From NCBI GenBank assembly GCA_016861105.1, contig BOKS01000004.1, positions 1 through 64,000 on the forward strand: a stretch of 64,000 bases of DNA, read 5' to 3'. Positions 12,002-20,745 of the stretch are shown here, piece after piece. The translations under genes and the position numbers were made by a program. The stretch comes from Betaproteobacteria bacterium (GTDB taxonomy: Bacteria; Pseudomonadota; Gammaproteobacteria; Burkholderiales; Casimicrobiaceae). The notes below the pieces were generated by a model. It saw only the letters and a program-made list of their open reading frames with translations. It did not search any database and was not told the origin of the DNA. How positions within the stretch are numbered: the first letter of the stretch is position 1; every line of letters starts with the position of its first letter.

Positions 12002-12009
12002 AAGGAGGT
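12002..12009 (+). promoter_or_regulatory. Strong ribosome-binding site for panE
   Basis: AAGGAGGT is a near-perfect anti-16S match four bases before the ATG at 12014. It fixes the panE start and implies efficient translation independent of ahcY. Confidence 0.75.
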
Positions 12010-12013
12010 CCAC

Positions 12014-12937
12014 ATGCGGATCGCGGTGATCGGCGCGGGAGGCGTCGGCGGCTACTTCGGCGCGCAGCTCGCGAGGGCGGGCGCGGACGTCGCGTTCGTC
12101 GCCCGCGGCCGCCAGCTCGCCGCGCTGCGCGAGCGCGGCCTCGTCGTGGAGAGCGAGGCAGGCCCCGTGGCGCTGCCGCGCGTCGACGCCACCGACGACC
12201 CGGCTGCGGTCGGCCCGGTCGACGCGGCGCTGCTGTGCGTGAAGATGTGGGACGTCGAAGCCACGGCGCCGCGGCTCGCGCCGCTCGTCGAGCGCGGGGG
12301 CGTGGTCATCCCGTTCCAGAACGGCGTCGACGCGCCGGCCATGCTGCGCGCGGCGCTGCCCGCCGACGCGGTCGCCGGCGGAACCGCCCAGATCGCGGCG
12401 ACGATCCGCGCGCCCGGCGTGATCGCGCACACCGGCACGCTGGCGAGGCTTCGCGTCGGCACGTTCGCGGACACGCGCGCCGCGCCGGTGGACGCCTTCG
12501 TCGCGGCGTCGCGGGCGGCGGGCATCGACTGCGCCCGCGTGAACGACGTCGAGGCGGCGCTGTGGGAGAAGTTCTCGTTCCTCGCGTCGTTCGCGGGCCT
12601 CACCGCCGCGGCGCGCGTGCCGATCGGCCGCATCCGTGCGGACCCCGCGATGCGGGCGACGCTGCACGCGGCGCTGCGCGAGGTCGTGACGCTCGGCCGC
12701 ACGCGCGGCGTGGCGCTCGCGGCCGACCTCGCGCAGCGGCAGCTCGCGTTCTGCGACACGCTTCCCGACGGCATGAGGAGCTCGCAGCTCAACGACCTCC
12801 TCGCCGGCGGGCGCATCGAGGCGCCGTGGCTGTCCGGCGCCGTGGTGCGCATGGGCGAGGCGGACGGCGTGCCGACGCCCGTCCACGCGACGCTCTACGC
12901 CGTGCTGCGGCCGTACGTCGACGGCCGGCCCGCATGA
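12014..12937 (+). CDS. panE: 2-dehydropantoate 2-reductase family protein
   Basis: The 307-aa protein has the N-terminal Rossmann motif MRIAVIGAGGVGGYFGAQLA, the NADPH-contact FQNGVDAP, and the C-terminal ketopantoate reductase domain with EALWEKFSFLASFAGLTA and the S-S-Q-L-N-D-L region. It would reduce ketopantoate to pantoate for CoA synthesis. Many genomes carry PanE-like paralogs of unknown substrate, so the family is sure and the exact function less so. It sits within the ahcY-metF group, an insertion relative to the common order. Confidence 0.85.
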   Translation: MRIAVIGAGGVGGYFGAQLARAGADVAFVARGRQLAALRERGLVVESEAGPVALPRVDATDDPAAVGPVDAALLCVKMWDVEATAPRLAPLVERGGVVIPFQNGVDAPAMLRAALPADAVAGGTAQIAATIRAPGVIAHTGTLARLRVGTFADTRAAPVDAFVAASRAAGIDCARVNDVEAALWEKFSFLASFAGLTAAARVPIGRIRADPAMRATLHAALREVVTLGRTRGVALAADLAQRQLAFCDTLPDGMRSSQLNDLLAGGRIEAPWLSGAVVRMGEADGVPTPVHATLYAVLRPYVDGRPA

Positions 12938-12962
12938 CGCTTCCCCGACCCGGAGACCCCCG

Positions 12963-13313
12963 ATGCGCATCCTCCTGCTCTGGCTGATCAACGCCGCCGC
13001 GCTGTTCCTGCTGCCGTACGTCTTCCGGTGGGTCGAGGTCGACAGCATCGGCGCCGCGCTGGTCGCCGCCCTCGTGCTCGGCCTCATCAACGCGCTGGTG
13101 CGGCCGATCCTGTTCGTGCTGACGCTGCCGGTGACGCTGCTGACGCTCGGCCTGTTCATCTTCGTGCTGAACGGCCTGCTGTTCTGGGCGGTCGGCTCCT
13201 TCGTCGACGGCTTCCGCGTCGCGGGCTTCTGGTCGGGCGTGTTCGGCGCGATCGTCTACAGCCTCATCTCGTGGGCGCTCGCCTCGCTGCTGCTGCCGCG
13301 CAAGCCGGTCTGA
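12963..13313 (+). CDS. Small membrane protein of the phage-holin-IV-like family (PF04020 type)
   Basis: The 116-aa protein has four hydrophobic segments covering nearly its whole length. The pattern INALVRPILFVLTLPVTLLTLGLFIFVLN is typical of the family formerly called mycobacterial four-TM phage holin superfamily IV. Despite the name there is no phage context; genes of this family often lie between ahcY and metF in betaproteobacteria. Function unknown. Confidence 0.85.
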   Translation: MRILLLWLINAAALFLLPYVFRWVEVDSIGAALVAALVLGLINALVRPILFVLTLPVTLLTLGLFIFVLNGLLFWAVGSFVDGFRVAGFWSGVFGAIVYSLISWALASLLLPRKPV

Positions 13314-13327
13314 CCCGCGGATCCCCG

Positions 13328-14188
13328 ATGCCCGGCACCTTCAGCTTCGAGTTCTTCCCGCCGCGCACGCCGGAGGGCGCGGACAAGCTGCGGGCCGCGC
13401 GGCGCCAGCTGGCGCAGCTCGGGCCCGCGTTCTGCTCGGTCACCTTCGGCGCCGGCGGCAGCACGCGCGAAGGCACGCTCGCGACCGTGCTGGAGATCCG
13501 CGGCGAGGGGATCGAGGCCGCGCCGCACCTCTCGTGCATCGGCAGCACGCGCGACAGCGTGCGCTCGGTGCTGGCGCAGTACCGCGAGCACGGCATCCGG
13601 CACCTCGTGGCGCTGCGCGGCGACCTGCCGTCGGGAAGCGTCGACGTCGGCGAGTTCCGCTACGCGAGCGAGCTGGTCGAGTTCGTCCGCCGCGAGACCG
13701 GCGACTGGTTCGCGATCGACGTGGCGGCGTACCCGGAGGTGCACCCGCAGGCGCGCTCGGCCGAGGACGACCTCGCCAACTTCAAGCGCAAGGCCGACGC
13801 CGGCGCCACCTCGGCGATCACGCAGTACTTCTACAACCCCGACGCGTACTGGCACTTCGTCGACGCCGCAGCGGCGCGCGGGGTGGCCATCCCCATCGTT
13901 CCCGGCATCATGCCGATCGCGAGCTTCGCGCGGCTCGCGCGCTTCTCGGACGCGTGCGGCGCCGAGATCCCGCGCTGGATGCGGCGCCGGCTGGAGAGCT
14001 ACGGCGACGACGCGGCGTCGATCCGCGCGTTCGGCCTGGACGTCGTCACGGCGCTGTGCGAGCGCCTGCTCGAAGGCGGGGCGCCCGGGCTGCACTTCTA
14101 CACGCTGAACCAGGCCTCGCTGACGACGACCATCTGGCAGCGGCTCGGGCTGGAGCCGCGCGTGCCTGACGCCGCGCGCGGCGCGTAG
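13328..14188 (+). CDS. metF: Methylenetetrahydrofolate reductase [NAD(P)H]
   Basis: The 286-aa FAD enzyme reduces 5,10-methylene-THF to 5-methyl-THF, the methyl donor for methionine synthesis. Motifs: FSFEFFPPRTPEG at the N-terminus, VTFGAGGSTREG, HLVALRGDLP, and ITQYFYNPDAYWHFVD with the FAD and folate contacts. It begins 14 bp after the membrane-protein gene and is probably the last gene of the ahcY operon. No metH is in the window. Confidence 0.96.
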   Translation: MPGTFSFEFFPPRTPEGADKLRAARRQLAQLGPAFCSVTFGAGGSTREGTLATVLEIRGEGIEAAPHLSCIGSTRDSVRSVLAQYREHGIRHLVALRGDLPSGSVDVGEFRYASELVEFVRRETGDWFAIDVAAYPEVHPQARSAEDDLANFKRKADAGATSAITQYFYNPDAYWHFVDAAAARGVAIPIVPGIMPIASFARLARFSDACGAEIPRWMRRRLESYGDDAASIRAFGLDVVTALCERLLEGGAPGLHFYTLNQASLTTTIWQRLGLEPRVPDAARGA

Positions 14189-14329
14189 CGGCCCGCGCCG
14201 CGCCGCACGGGATGGCGCGCACGTTGTGGTGTGCAGCTTCCGCGGGCTTTTCCGTAGCCGCACCCGCGGCCGTCCGGCGGCGTCCGGGTCCGTTCGTCCG
14301 TCGCGGGCGGCCTTCGGGATGCGGTCCGG

Positions 14330-14358
14330 TTGCCGGGGTCCGGGCGAGCGGATAGCAT
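14330..14358 (+). promoter_or_regulatory. Candidate sigma-70 promoter of the HPr-rel-A cassette
   Basis: TTGCCG (14330-14335) and TAGCAT (14353-14358) are separated by exactly 17 bp, 38 bp before the ATG at 14396. It is the best two-box promoter in the 207-bp gap after metF. The rest of that gap shows no other feature. Confidence 0.45.
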
Positions 14359-14395
14359 CGACCTTCCCCCTGCCGCCGCGGCGGCCCGCTCCTCC

Positions 14396-14926
14396 ATGGA
14401 CGACGAACGCACGCACGACCCCGCGCTTCGCCGCAAGCTCCTCAAGGGCTCGCTGTCGGCGCCGCTCGTGCTGACCGTCGGCAAGGCCGGCGCCGCGGCG
14501 CGCACCACGTTCACCGCCTGCCTGCGCAACAACGAGATGCAGCCCGAGCCGCCGCTCGCGGTCAGCGAGCCGGACGAGGCGCTGCGCGTGACGCGCGACG
14601 TCTTCGAGCTCCACCGCGTGGGCACCGCGCGCGTGCCCGAGAGGCTCGAGGGGCGCTACATCCTCGGCTGGGACAACGAAGCGGTCTACCGGCTCGACGA
14701 GGACGGCGGCATCGTGCGGGCGCTGTCGCGCGTCCACGACCTCAACGGCCGGCAGCCGGGCCTGACGATGCGCAAGCAGGGCACCATCGACGTGCTCGCC
14801 TACCTCGACGACGAAGGCAACGTCGTGGGCATCGCGCCGCAGCCGAACGGCGGCACGTGGGCGATGAAGAGCTGCTACGCGTCGATCGTCGGGCGGCCGG
14901 CGGCGCCGAAGCGCGGCTGGGGCTAG
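14396..14926 (+). CDS. Tat-signal-like protein heading the HPr-rel-A cassette
   Basis: The 176-aa protein starts MDDERTHDPALRRKLLKGS, then SAPLVLTVGKAGAAA. This is a twin-arginine-like n-region (R-R-K-L-L-K) with a moderately hydrophobic stretch and an A-x-A cleavage candidate near residue 35. Two Cys follow (TACLRNN and KSCYASIVG near the C-terminus). The middle contains EGRYILGWDNEAVYRLDEDGG and TIDVLAYLDDEGNVVGIAPQ, which look like beta strands. I do not recognise a family. Its own promoter and position make it the likely exported partner or substrate of the downstream PqqD-like/kinase-like genes; that is inference. Confidence 0.75.
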   Translation: MDDERTHDPALRRKLLKGSLSAPLVLTVGKAGAAARTTFTACLRNNEMQPEPPLAVSEPDEALRVTRDVFELHRVGTARVPERLEGRYILGWDNEAVYRLDEDGGIVRALSRVHDLNGRQPGLTMRKQGTIDVLAYLDDEGNVVGIAPQPNGGTWAMKSCYASIVGRPAAPKRGWG

Positions 14927-14952
14927 CGGCGCGGCGGCCCGACGGGCGTCCG

Positions 14953-15255
14953 ATGCCGGAGGAGCCCCTGCGCCTCTATCGCCTGCGCGGCGGCGGCATC
15001 CGCTATCGCGCTTTCGGCGACGAGGTCGTCGCGTTCAACCCCGCGACCTGGAACACCCACCTGCTGGACCGTGCCGGCGTCCTCGTGCTCGAGGCGCTGG
15101 AGCACGAGCCGCGCACGCGCGACGACGTCGTCGCGCTCCTCGCGCGCGCGGCCGGCGACGACGACGCGGGTGCGGAGGCGTTCACGGACGCGCTGCTCGC
15201 GGAGCTCGCGGCCGCCGATCTCGTCGAGTCCTACGTCGTTGCCGCGCCTGGCTGA
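14953..15255 (+). CDS. PqqD-like peptide-chaperone protein of an HPr-rel-A system
   Basis: The 100-aa protein has the shape of a PqqD/RiPP-recognition-element relative: RLYRLRGGGIRYRAFGDEVVAFNPATWNTHLLDRAGVLVLEAL, then helices with LLAELAAADLVE. PqqD-like domains bind leader peptides of modified precursors. Members encoded next to HprK-related kinase A are classed as the HPr-rel-A system PqqD family. It begins 26 bp after the Tat-like gene and its last codons overlap the kinase gene if the latter starts at TTG 15239. Confidence 0.8.
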   Translation: MPEEPLRLYRLRGGGIRYRAFGDEVVAFNPATWNTHLLDRAGVLVLEALEHEPRTRDDVVALLARAAGDDDAGAEAFTDALLAELAAADLVESYVVAAPG

Positions 15256-16171
15256 CGTTCCCGCCGGCGCCGTGGCGGCGGCGCTGCGCGGCGAGGGGTT
15301 GTCGCTCGACTTCGGCGCGGCGCGCGTGCGCATCCGCGCGGACGTCGACGGCCTCGCGGACGCCATCCGTTGCGTCTACGGCGAGTATCCGCACGACGAG
15401 CGCGCGCCGTTCCACGACGTCGCGCTGGCGCTGCACCGCCGCCGCGGTCTGCGGCGCGTGGTCGGCGCCCAGATCGAGGCGGTGGCCGACGCGGACGTGC
15501 TGTTCGAGCCGTTCCCGGCGGCGACGCACCTCCCGCTGCTCGAGTGGAGCCTCAACTACCTGCTGGCGCAGCGCCTGCAGCACCGGCTGCTGCTGCACGC
15601 GGGCGTCGTCGCGCTCGACGACCGCGCGCTCGTGATGCCTGCGCTGCCCGGATCGGGCAAGAGCACGCTCACGGCCGCGCTCGCGTCGTCGGGCTGGCGC
15701 CTGCTCTCCGACGAGTTTGGCATCGTCGGCCTCGACGACGGCCTGATGCACCCTATGCCGCGGCCGATCGCGCTCAAGGAGGCATCGATCGACGTCGTGG
15801 CGGCGTTCGCGCCGCACGCCGTGATCGGCCCGCGCTTCCCGGGCACCCGCAAGGGCACCGTCGCCCACGTCGCGCCCGACGCCCGTAGCGTCGCCGCGCG
15901 CCACACGCCTGCCGCACCGGCGCTGCTCGTGTTCCCGCACTTCCTGGCCGGTGCGGCCGTGCGCGTCGAGCCGATGCCGCGGGCGCGCGCGTTCGCGAAG
16001 CTGTCGGTGAACTCGTTCAACTACGAGGTGCTGGGCCCCGACGGGTTCGAGGCGGTCGGCGCGCTGGTCGCGCGCTGCACGGTCCACCGGCTGAGCTATG
16101 GCGACGTCGGCGCCGCCGTCGGCGCGCTGCGGGAACTGCTCGCCCGCGCGCCGCTGGCGGAGCCCGCGTGA
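15239..16171 (+). CDS. HprK-related kinase A
   Basis: About 310 aa from the TTG at 15239, which overlaps the previous gene by 17 bp; no ATG is available in the N-terminal region, and a GTG near 15272 is an alternative. The kinase half has LPALPGSGKSTLTAALASSGWRLLSDEF: a Walker A followed by the HprK-type S-D-E. PRPIALKEASIDVV, GTRKGTVAHVAP, VFPHF and SVNSFNYEVLG are family hallmarks. HprK proper phosphorylates HPr Ser46; this branch has no DRTGG domain and no HPr gene nearby, so its target is unknown. LLEWSLNYLLA and HRLLLHAGVVAL precede the P-loop. Confidence 0.85.
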   Translation: MPRLADVPAGAVAAALRGEGLSLDFGAARVRIRADVDGLADAIRCVYGEYPHDERAPFHDVALALHRRRGLRRVVGAQIEAVADADVLFEPFPAATHLPLLEWSLNYLLAQRLQHRLLLHAGVVALDDRALVMPALPGSGKSTLTAALASSGWRLLSDEFGIVGLDDGLMHPMPRPIALKEASIDVVAAFAPHAVIGPRFPGTRKGTVAHVAPDARSVAARHTPAAPALLVFPHFLAGAAVRVEPMPRARAFAKLSVNSFNYEVLGPDGFEAVGALVARCTVHRLSYGDVGAAVGALRELLARAPLAEPA

Positions 16172-17313
16172 GCGCCGGCGATCCGGTACCCGTGCGCGAG
16201 GCGCTCGCGCCTCCGGTGCGCACGCTGCTCGACGTGCTCGCGCAGCCGGCGCTGGCGCGCGGGCTCGCGCTGGCCCAGTGGGACGGCGTCGTGCGCACGG
16301 CGCGCATCGCGCACCTGCTGGGCACGCTCGCCGCGCGACTCGACGCCGAGGGAGCGCTCGACGCGTGCCCGGCGTCGGTGCGCGCGCACCTCGCCGGCGC
16401 GCTGCTCGAAACGCGGCACCTTGCCGCGATGGCGCGCATCGAGATCGACGCCGTGGTCCGCGCGCTCGCGCCGCTGGACGTGCCGCTGCTGCTGGTCAAG
16501 GGGGCGGGCTACCTCGCGGCGCGGCTGCCGCACGCGGCCGGACGGATGCTGCGCGACGTCGACGTGCTGGTGCCGCGCGCGCGGATCGCCGCGGTCGAGC
16601 AGGCGCTGCTCGCCGCCGGATGGCGCGCGGAGGGCTCGCTCGATGCCTACGACCAGCGTTACTACCGCCGCTGGTCGCACCAGATCCCGCCGCTGCGCCG
16701 CGCCGGCCAGCCGCTCGAGCTCGACGTGCATCACGCGATCCTGCCGCCCACCGGCCGGCTGCGGCCGGACCACGCCGCGCTGCTGCGCGACAGCCGCCCC
16801 GCGGGCGCGGGCGTGCGCGTCCCCGATCCCGCGGACCAGGTCGTGCATGCCGCGCTGCACCTCTTCCAGGATTCCGACTGCACGTCGCGGCTGCGCGAGC
16901 TCGTGGACGTGGACGCGCTCGTTCGCCTGCACGCGGCCCGCGAGCCATCCTTCGCGATGCAGCTGGCCGCGAGGGCGCGGCTCCACGGCGCGGAACGCCC
17001 GGTCGGCTATGCGCTCGCCTTCGCGGCGGCGTGGCTCGGCACGCCCGTCGACGAAGGCGCGCTGCGCGCGTGGCGCAGCGGCCCGCAGCGGCGCGCGCGC
17101 GCGTGGGTGGTGCGGCGCGCGGCGCTTGCGCTGCCGCCGCCCGATCCGGAGCACGGGCGCGATCGCGCGGCGCGTGCAGCTGCGCGCTGGTTGCAGGCGC
17201 GCGCGCTGTGGCTGCGGATGCCGCCGTCGCTGCTCGCCTATCACGGGGCGATGAAGGCGTGGCGCGCGCTGCGCGGGCAGCTCGCCCGCAGGCGGGCCGC
17301 GCGCGGCCCGTGA
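16168..17313 (+). CDS. Nucleotidyltransferase-family protein of the HPr-rel-A cassette
   Basis: The 381-aa protein starts at a GTG overlapping the kinase stop (GTGA). LLLVKGAGYLAARLPHAAGRMLRDVDVLVPRA carries the G-x...D-x-D pattern of the uncharacterised nucleotidyltransferase family PF14907. ELDVHHAIL and PDPADQVVHAALHLFQDS follow, as in that family. The reaction is unknown; AMP or UMP transfer to a protein is possible. An Arg/Ala-rich C-terminus ends the cassette. Four tightly spaced genes with overlaps argue for a single transcript. Confidence 0.82.
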   Translation: MSAGDPVPVREALAPPVRTLLDVLAQPALARGLALAQWDGVVRTARIAHLLGTLAARLDAEGALDACPASVRAHLAGALLETRHLAAMARIEIDAVVRALAPLDVPLLLVKGAGYLAARLPHAAGRMLRDVDVLVPRARIAAVEQALLAAGWRAEGSLDAYDQRYYRRWSHQIPPLRRAGQPLELDVHHAILPPTGRLRPDHAALLRDSRPAGAGVRVPDPADQVVHAALHLFQDSDCTSRLRELVDVDALVRLHAAREPSFAMQLAARARLHGAERPVGYALAFAAAWLGTPVDEGALRAWRSGPQRRARAWVVRRAALALPPPDPEHGRDRAARAAARWLQARALWLRMPPSLLAYHGAMKAWRALRGQLARRRAARGP

Positions 17314-17347
17314 GCCGCGCCCGCACCTGCGCTGCGCGGAGGTCCCG

Positions 17348-18085
17348 TCAGGGTCCCGGCGCGAAGGCGAGGAGCTCGACGATCTCGCGCTGCGCGGGCA
17401 CGTAGGCGAGGCCGTCGCGGCCGCTGCCCTTCTCGCGGTACTCGCCGCGGCGCTCCTCGCGCACGACGCCGCGCACCGCGGGCGCGTACCAGACGAGGTG
17501 GCTGAGCTCCGTCGCGTAGCGGAACGGCGTCTCGTCGTCGAGGCGCATGATGACCGACATGCGCACGGCGTCGAACGTGCCGGCCGGGGTCGCGACGCGC
17601 TCGCTGCGCTGCACGGCGACGTAGCGGTTGACCGGGCCGCGGGTCCCGGACGTCTCGTTCACCTGGTCGACCCACTGGTTCCAGCGCTCGCCCGCGCGCA
17701 GCGGAAAGCGGAAGCGCTGCAACGGCTGCGCGAAGCGCCGCGACTCCACGTCCATCATCGCGCCCTGCAGCACGAGCCCGGGAGCGGGCCACCGCTCGGT
17801 GCGCTCGAAGTCGACCGGGCCGCCGCGCGACGTCGCGCGTGCGACGATGCCCTCGGGCCCGATCGACACGATCCGCAGCTCGTCGGTCGTGTCGGCCGCT
17901 GCGCGGAACTGCTGGTCGACGCGGTAGGTCCAGCGGTCGCCGACGCGGTACGCGGGCGCCTCCGCCACGACCTCGGTGCCGGCGGCGGACAGCGCGTCGT
18001 GGCCGCCCGCGCACCCGGCGAGCAGCGGCGCGAGCGCGGCCGCCTGGCGCAGGGCGCGGCGGCGGCCGGCGAACGTGATCTTCAT
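17348..18085 (-). CDS. Putative lipoprotein, unknown function
   Basis: The 245-aa protein starts MKITFAGRRRALRQAAALA and has PLLAGC, a lipobox with Cys at about 26. The mature part is beta-rich: VGDRWTYRVDQQF at about 48, then APGLVLQGAMMDVESR, FPLRAGERWNQWVDQV and TPAGTFDAVRM. The V-G-D-x-W-x-Y and P-A-G-x-F-x-x-V pattern is common in secreted proteins of DUF3108-like type that bind or sense an unknown ligand. It follows the CBM-like gene on the same strand. The HPr-rel-A cassette is convergent 34 bp away. Confidence 0.75.
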   Translation of the reverse strand: MKITFAGRRRALRQAAALAPLLAGCAGGHDALSAAGTEVVAEAPAYRVGDRWTYRVDQQFRAAADTTDELRIVSIGPEGIVARATSRGGPVDFERTERWPAPGLVLQGAMMDVESRRFAQPLQRFRFPLRAGERWNQWVDQVNETSGTRGPVNRYVAVQRSERVATPAGTFDAVRMSVIMRLDDETPFRYATELSHLVWYAPAVRGVVREERRGEYREKGSGRDGLAYVPAQREIVELLAFAPGP

Positions 18086-18105
18086 GACTGCCTCCTTCGC
18101 GGGCG

Positions 18106-18909
18106 CTACCTCGCCCGCCGGGAGGCATCCTGCTCCACCGGCAGCGCTCCGGCAACCGGGCGCGACTCGACGACGTCGAGCGCCGCGTCGTCCAGCCACG
18201 CCGTGCCGGGGCCGAAGAGCACCAGGCCGGCCTCGAGCTGGTCGGCTTCCTGCGGGATTTTCAGCGTGATCTCGTAGCGCGTCCACTCGGTCGTGCCGTG
18301 CACGGCGTTGCGCCGCATCTCGGCGACGTCGAGCGGGTAGCCGCCGCGCATCGAGTGGAGCTTGAGCCCGGCGCCGGCGCCGAAGCGGTTGCCGGCCGTG
18401 CCCTCGGTGCGCACCCACGCGGAGAAGCGAAGCGTCCGGCCGCGGTACGGCGCCGCCTGGACGACCTGATAGACGGCGCCGAAGGGCTCGGGGCCCACGT
18501 TGCGCACGCGCAGGCTCCGCTCGCCGCCGCGCCGCACCGCCGCATCCGGCTCGAAGGTGTACGACAGCGGCCCGGCGTGCTGGATCACCCACCATCCCTC
18601 CGGGGCGCCCAGCTTGCCGGGCACGGTCGACTCGAACCCCGCGTTGACGAGCGGAACGCCGGCGAGCGGGCGCGCCGCCTTGTCCGGCGGCACGGCGGGC
18701 GGCGGCAGCGGCGTGCGCGCCGGGCGCGCCGGCGCCGGCGCGGCGGGGTCGGAGGCGACGGCCTGTCCGGCAGGCAGGATCGCCAGCGCGGCGGCGAGGA
18801 CGGCGACCCGCCGCAGTGCCGGAAAGGCCGCGCGGACCTTCGGCCCGGCGCCCTGCCGCGCAGGCGGAGGCGCGAGCGTGCCGCGGCGCCGTGTCCTATT
18901 CGGTCGCAT
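18106..18909 (-). CDS. Exported protein with carbohydrate-binding-module-like fold
   Basis: The 267-aa protein has a long basic N-region, a hydrophobic stretch ([18 protein letters not shown], about 35-52) and a Pro/Ala-rich linker. From about 83 the sequence [21 protein letters not shown] is the classical start of CBM4/9-like jelly rolls, followed by [23 protein letters not shown] and a final [14 protein letters not shown] strand. Ligand unknown. The ATG at 18909 overlaps the ilvD stop by 14 bp; no other ATG exists, so the true start could be a downstream alternative codon. Confidence 0.75.
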   Translation of the reverse strand: MRPNRTRRRGTLAPPPARQGAGPKVRAAFPALRRVAVLAAALAILPAGQAVASDPAAPAPARPARTPLPPPAVPPDKAARPLAGVPLVNAGFESTVPGKLGAPEGWWVIQHAGPLSYTFEPDAAVRRGGERSLRVRNVGPEPFGAVYQVVQAAPYRGRTLRFSAWVRTEGTAGNRFGAGAGLKLHSMRGGYPLDVAEMRRNAVHGTTEWTRYEITLKIPQEADQLEAGLVLFGPGTAWLDDAALDVVESRPVAGALPVEQDASRRAR

Positions 18910-20578
18910 CGGTGACCGCGCCGCGGCTCGCCGTGGAGACGAGCCGGGTGTACTTGGCGAGCAGCCCGCGCGTGTAGCGCGGCGCCGGCGCCTTCCACGC
19001 GGCGCGCCGCCGCGCGATTTCCTCGTCGCTCACGTCGAGCTGGATCAGCAGGCGGTGCGCGTCGATGGTGATCGGGTCGCCCTCGCGCACCAGCGCGATC
19101 GTGCCGCCGACCTGCGCCTCGGGGGCGACGTGGCCGACGACCATGCCCCAGGTCCCGCCGGAGAAGCGTCCGTCGGTGATCAGCCCGACCGACTCCCCCA
19201 GTCCCTGGCCGATGATCGCCGACGTCGGCGCCAGCATCTCCTGCATGCCGGGCCCGCCCTTCGGGCCTTCGTAGCGGATGACGACGACGTCGCCGGGCCG
19301 GATCCGGCGCGCCATGATCGCCTCCATGCACGCGGGCTCGGAGTCGAACACGCGCGCGGGACCGGTGATCGACGGGTTCTTGAGCCCGGTGATCTTCGCC
19401 ACGCAGCCTTCGGGCGCGAGGTTCCCCTTCAGGATGGCGAGGTGGCCGTGGGCGTAGAGCGGGTCGCGCCACGGGCGGATCACCTCCTGGTCCGACCGCG
19501 GCTCGTCGGGCACGTCGGCGAGCTCCTCGGCGATGGTGCGGCCGGTGATGGTCATGCAGTCGCCGTGCAGCAGGCCGTGCGCGAGCAGCATCCTCAGCAC
19601 CTGCGGCACGCCGCCGGCCGCGTGGAAGTCGGTGGCCACGAAACGGCCCGACGGCTTGAGGTCGCACAGCACCGGCGTGCGCGCGCGGATGCGCTCGAAG
19701 TCGTCGATCGTCCACGGCACCTCCGCCGCGTGCGCGATCGCGAGGTAGTGCAGCACGGCGTTCGTCGATCCGCCGGTGGCCATCACCAGCGTGATCGCGT
19801 TCTCGATGGACTGGCGCGTGATGATGTCGCGGGGCTTGAGGTCGCGCTCGACGGCCCGCACCAGCACCGCCGCCGAGGCCGCGGCGCTGTCGGCCTTCTC
19901 GGCGTCGGGCGAGGCCATCTGCGAGCTGCCCAGCAGGCTCATCCCCAGCGCCTCGAACGACGACGACATCGTGTTGGCCGTGTACATGCCGCCGCAGGCG
20001 CCGACCGACGGGCAGGCGTTGCGCTCGATGCCTTCGTAGTCCTCCCTGCTCATCTTCCCGGCCGCGAACGCGCCCACGGCCTCGAACGGCGAGACGATCG
20101 TCAGCTTCTGGCCCTTCCACTCGCCGGGCTTGATCGTGCCGGCGTACACGTAGATGCCGGGCACGTTCGTCCGCGCCATCGCCATCATGCCGCCCGGCAT
20201 GTTCTTGTCGCAGCCACCCACGACGAGCACGCCGTCCATGCACTGGCCGTTGACCGAGGTCTCGATCGCGTCCGCGATCACCTCGCGCGACACGAGCGAG
20301 TACTTCATGCCCTCGGTGCCCATGCCGATGCCGTCGGTGACCGTCGGCACGCCGAACACCTGCGGCATCGCGCCCGCCTCCGAGAGCGCGGCGATCGCGC
20401 GGTCGACGAGCGGCTGGATGCCGGCGTTGCACGGGTTCATCGTCGAGTGGCCGTTGGCCACGCCGACGATCGGCTTCTCGAAGTCGCCGTCGCCGAAGCC
20501 CACGGCGCGCAGCATGGCGCGGTTGGGCGAGCGGGCGACGCCCTGCGTGATCAGGCGGGAGCGGCGGTTGGACGACAC
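18896..20578 (-). CDS. ilvD: Dihydroxy-acid dehydratase
   Basis: The 560-aa Fe-S enzyme dehydrates 2,3-dihydroxy-3-methylbutanoate or -pentanoate in valine and isoleucine synthesis. Cluster ligands lie in [19 protein letters not shown] (about 118-127) and [14 protein letters not shown]. The C-terminus has [18 protein letters not shown], the second signature. Length fits the group using [18 protein letters not shown] at the start. It is divergent from the LysR gene across 167 bp. Confidence 0.96.
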   Translation of the reverse strand: MSSNRRSRLITQGVARSPNRAMLRAVGFGDGDFEKPIVGVANGHSTMNPCNAGIQPLVDRAIAALSEAGAMPQVFGVPTVTDGIGMGTEGMKYSLVSREVIADAIETSVNGQCMDGVLVVGGCDKNMPGGMMAMARTNVPGIYVYAGTIKPGEWKGQKLTIVSPFEAVGAFAAGKMSREDYEGIERNACPSVGACGGMYTANTMSSSFEALGMSLLGSSQMASPDAEKADSAAASAAVLVRAVERDLKPRDIITRQSIENAITLVMATGGSTNAVLHYLAIAHAAEVPWTIDDFERIRARTPVLCDLKPSGRFVATDFHAAGGVPQVLRMLLAHGLLHGDCMTITGRTIAEELADVPDEPRSDQEVIRPWRDPLYAHGHLAILKGNLAPEGCVAKITGLKNPSITGPARVFDSEPACMEAIMARRIRPGDVVVIRYEGPKGGPGMQEMLAPTSAIIGQGLGESVGLITDGRFSGGTWGMVVGHVAPEAQVGGTIALVREGDPITIDAHRLLIQLDVSDEEIARRRAAWKAPAPRYTRGLLAKYTRLVSTASRGAVTDATE

Positions 20579-20674
20579 GGGAACTCCTTGACGGTGCGGA
20601 GGGGACGCCCGGCGCGGACGGAGGCGCCGCGCGGGCGGGCGGGGCGCGGGCGCGCCGCGCCCGCTCGGGAAGCG

Positions 20675-20704
20675 ACTCTAGCGCCGGCCGCCGATACCGT
20701 CCAA
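20675..20704 (-). promoter_or_regulatory. Candidate ilvD promoter
   Basis: On the minus strand TTGGAC (20704-20699) and TAGAGT (20680-20675) are 18 bp apart. The initiation point would be about 90 bp before the ilvD ATG. It overlaps one of the two CGATACC repeats that may bind the divergent LysR regulator. Confidence 0.4.
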
Positions 20705-20734
20705 TACAATGGGATGCCGCGATCGATACCTTCC
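20692..20734. promoter_or_regulatory. Direct repeat in the ilvD/LysR intergenic region
   Basis: CGATACCGTCC (20692-20702) and CGATACCTTCC (20724-20734) match at 10 of 11 bases and are 32 bp apart, about three helical turns. A TACAAT (20705-20710), a possible -10 for the LysR gene, lies between them. Two in-phase sites between divergent genes fit autoregulation by the LysR protein, but binding is inferred. Confidence 0.35.
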
Positions 20735-20745
20735 GGGCATCGCCA

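Noticed and set aside
14857-14952. Longer N-terminus for the PqqD-like protein
   Set aside because: The upstream in-frame codons overlap the Tat-like gene and are Arg/Gly-rich without resemblance to the family; ATG 14953 fits the domain start.
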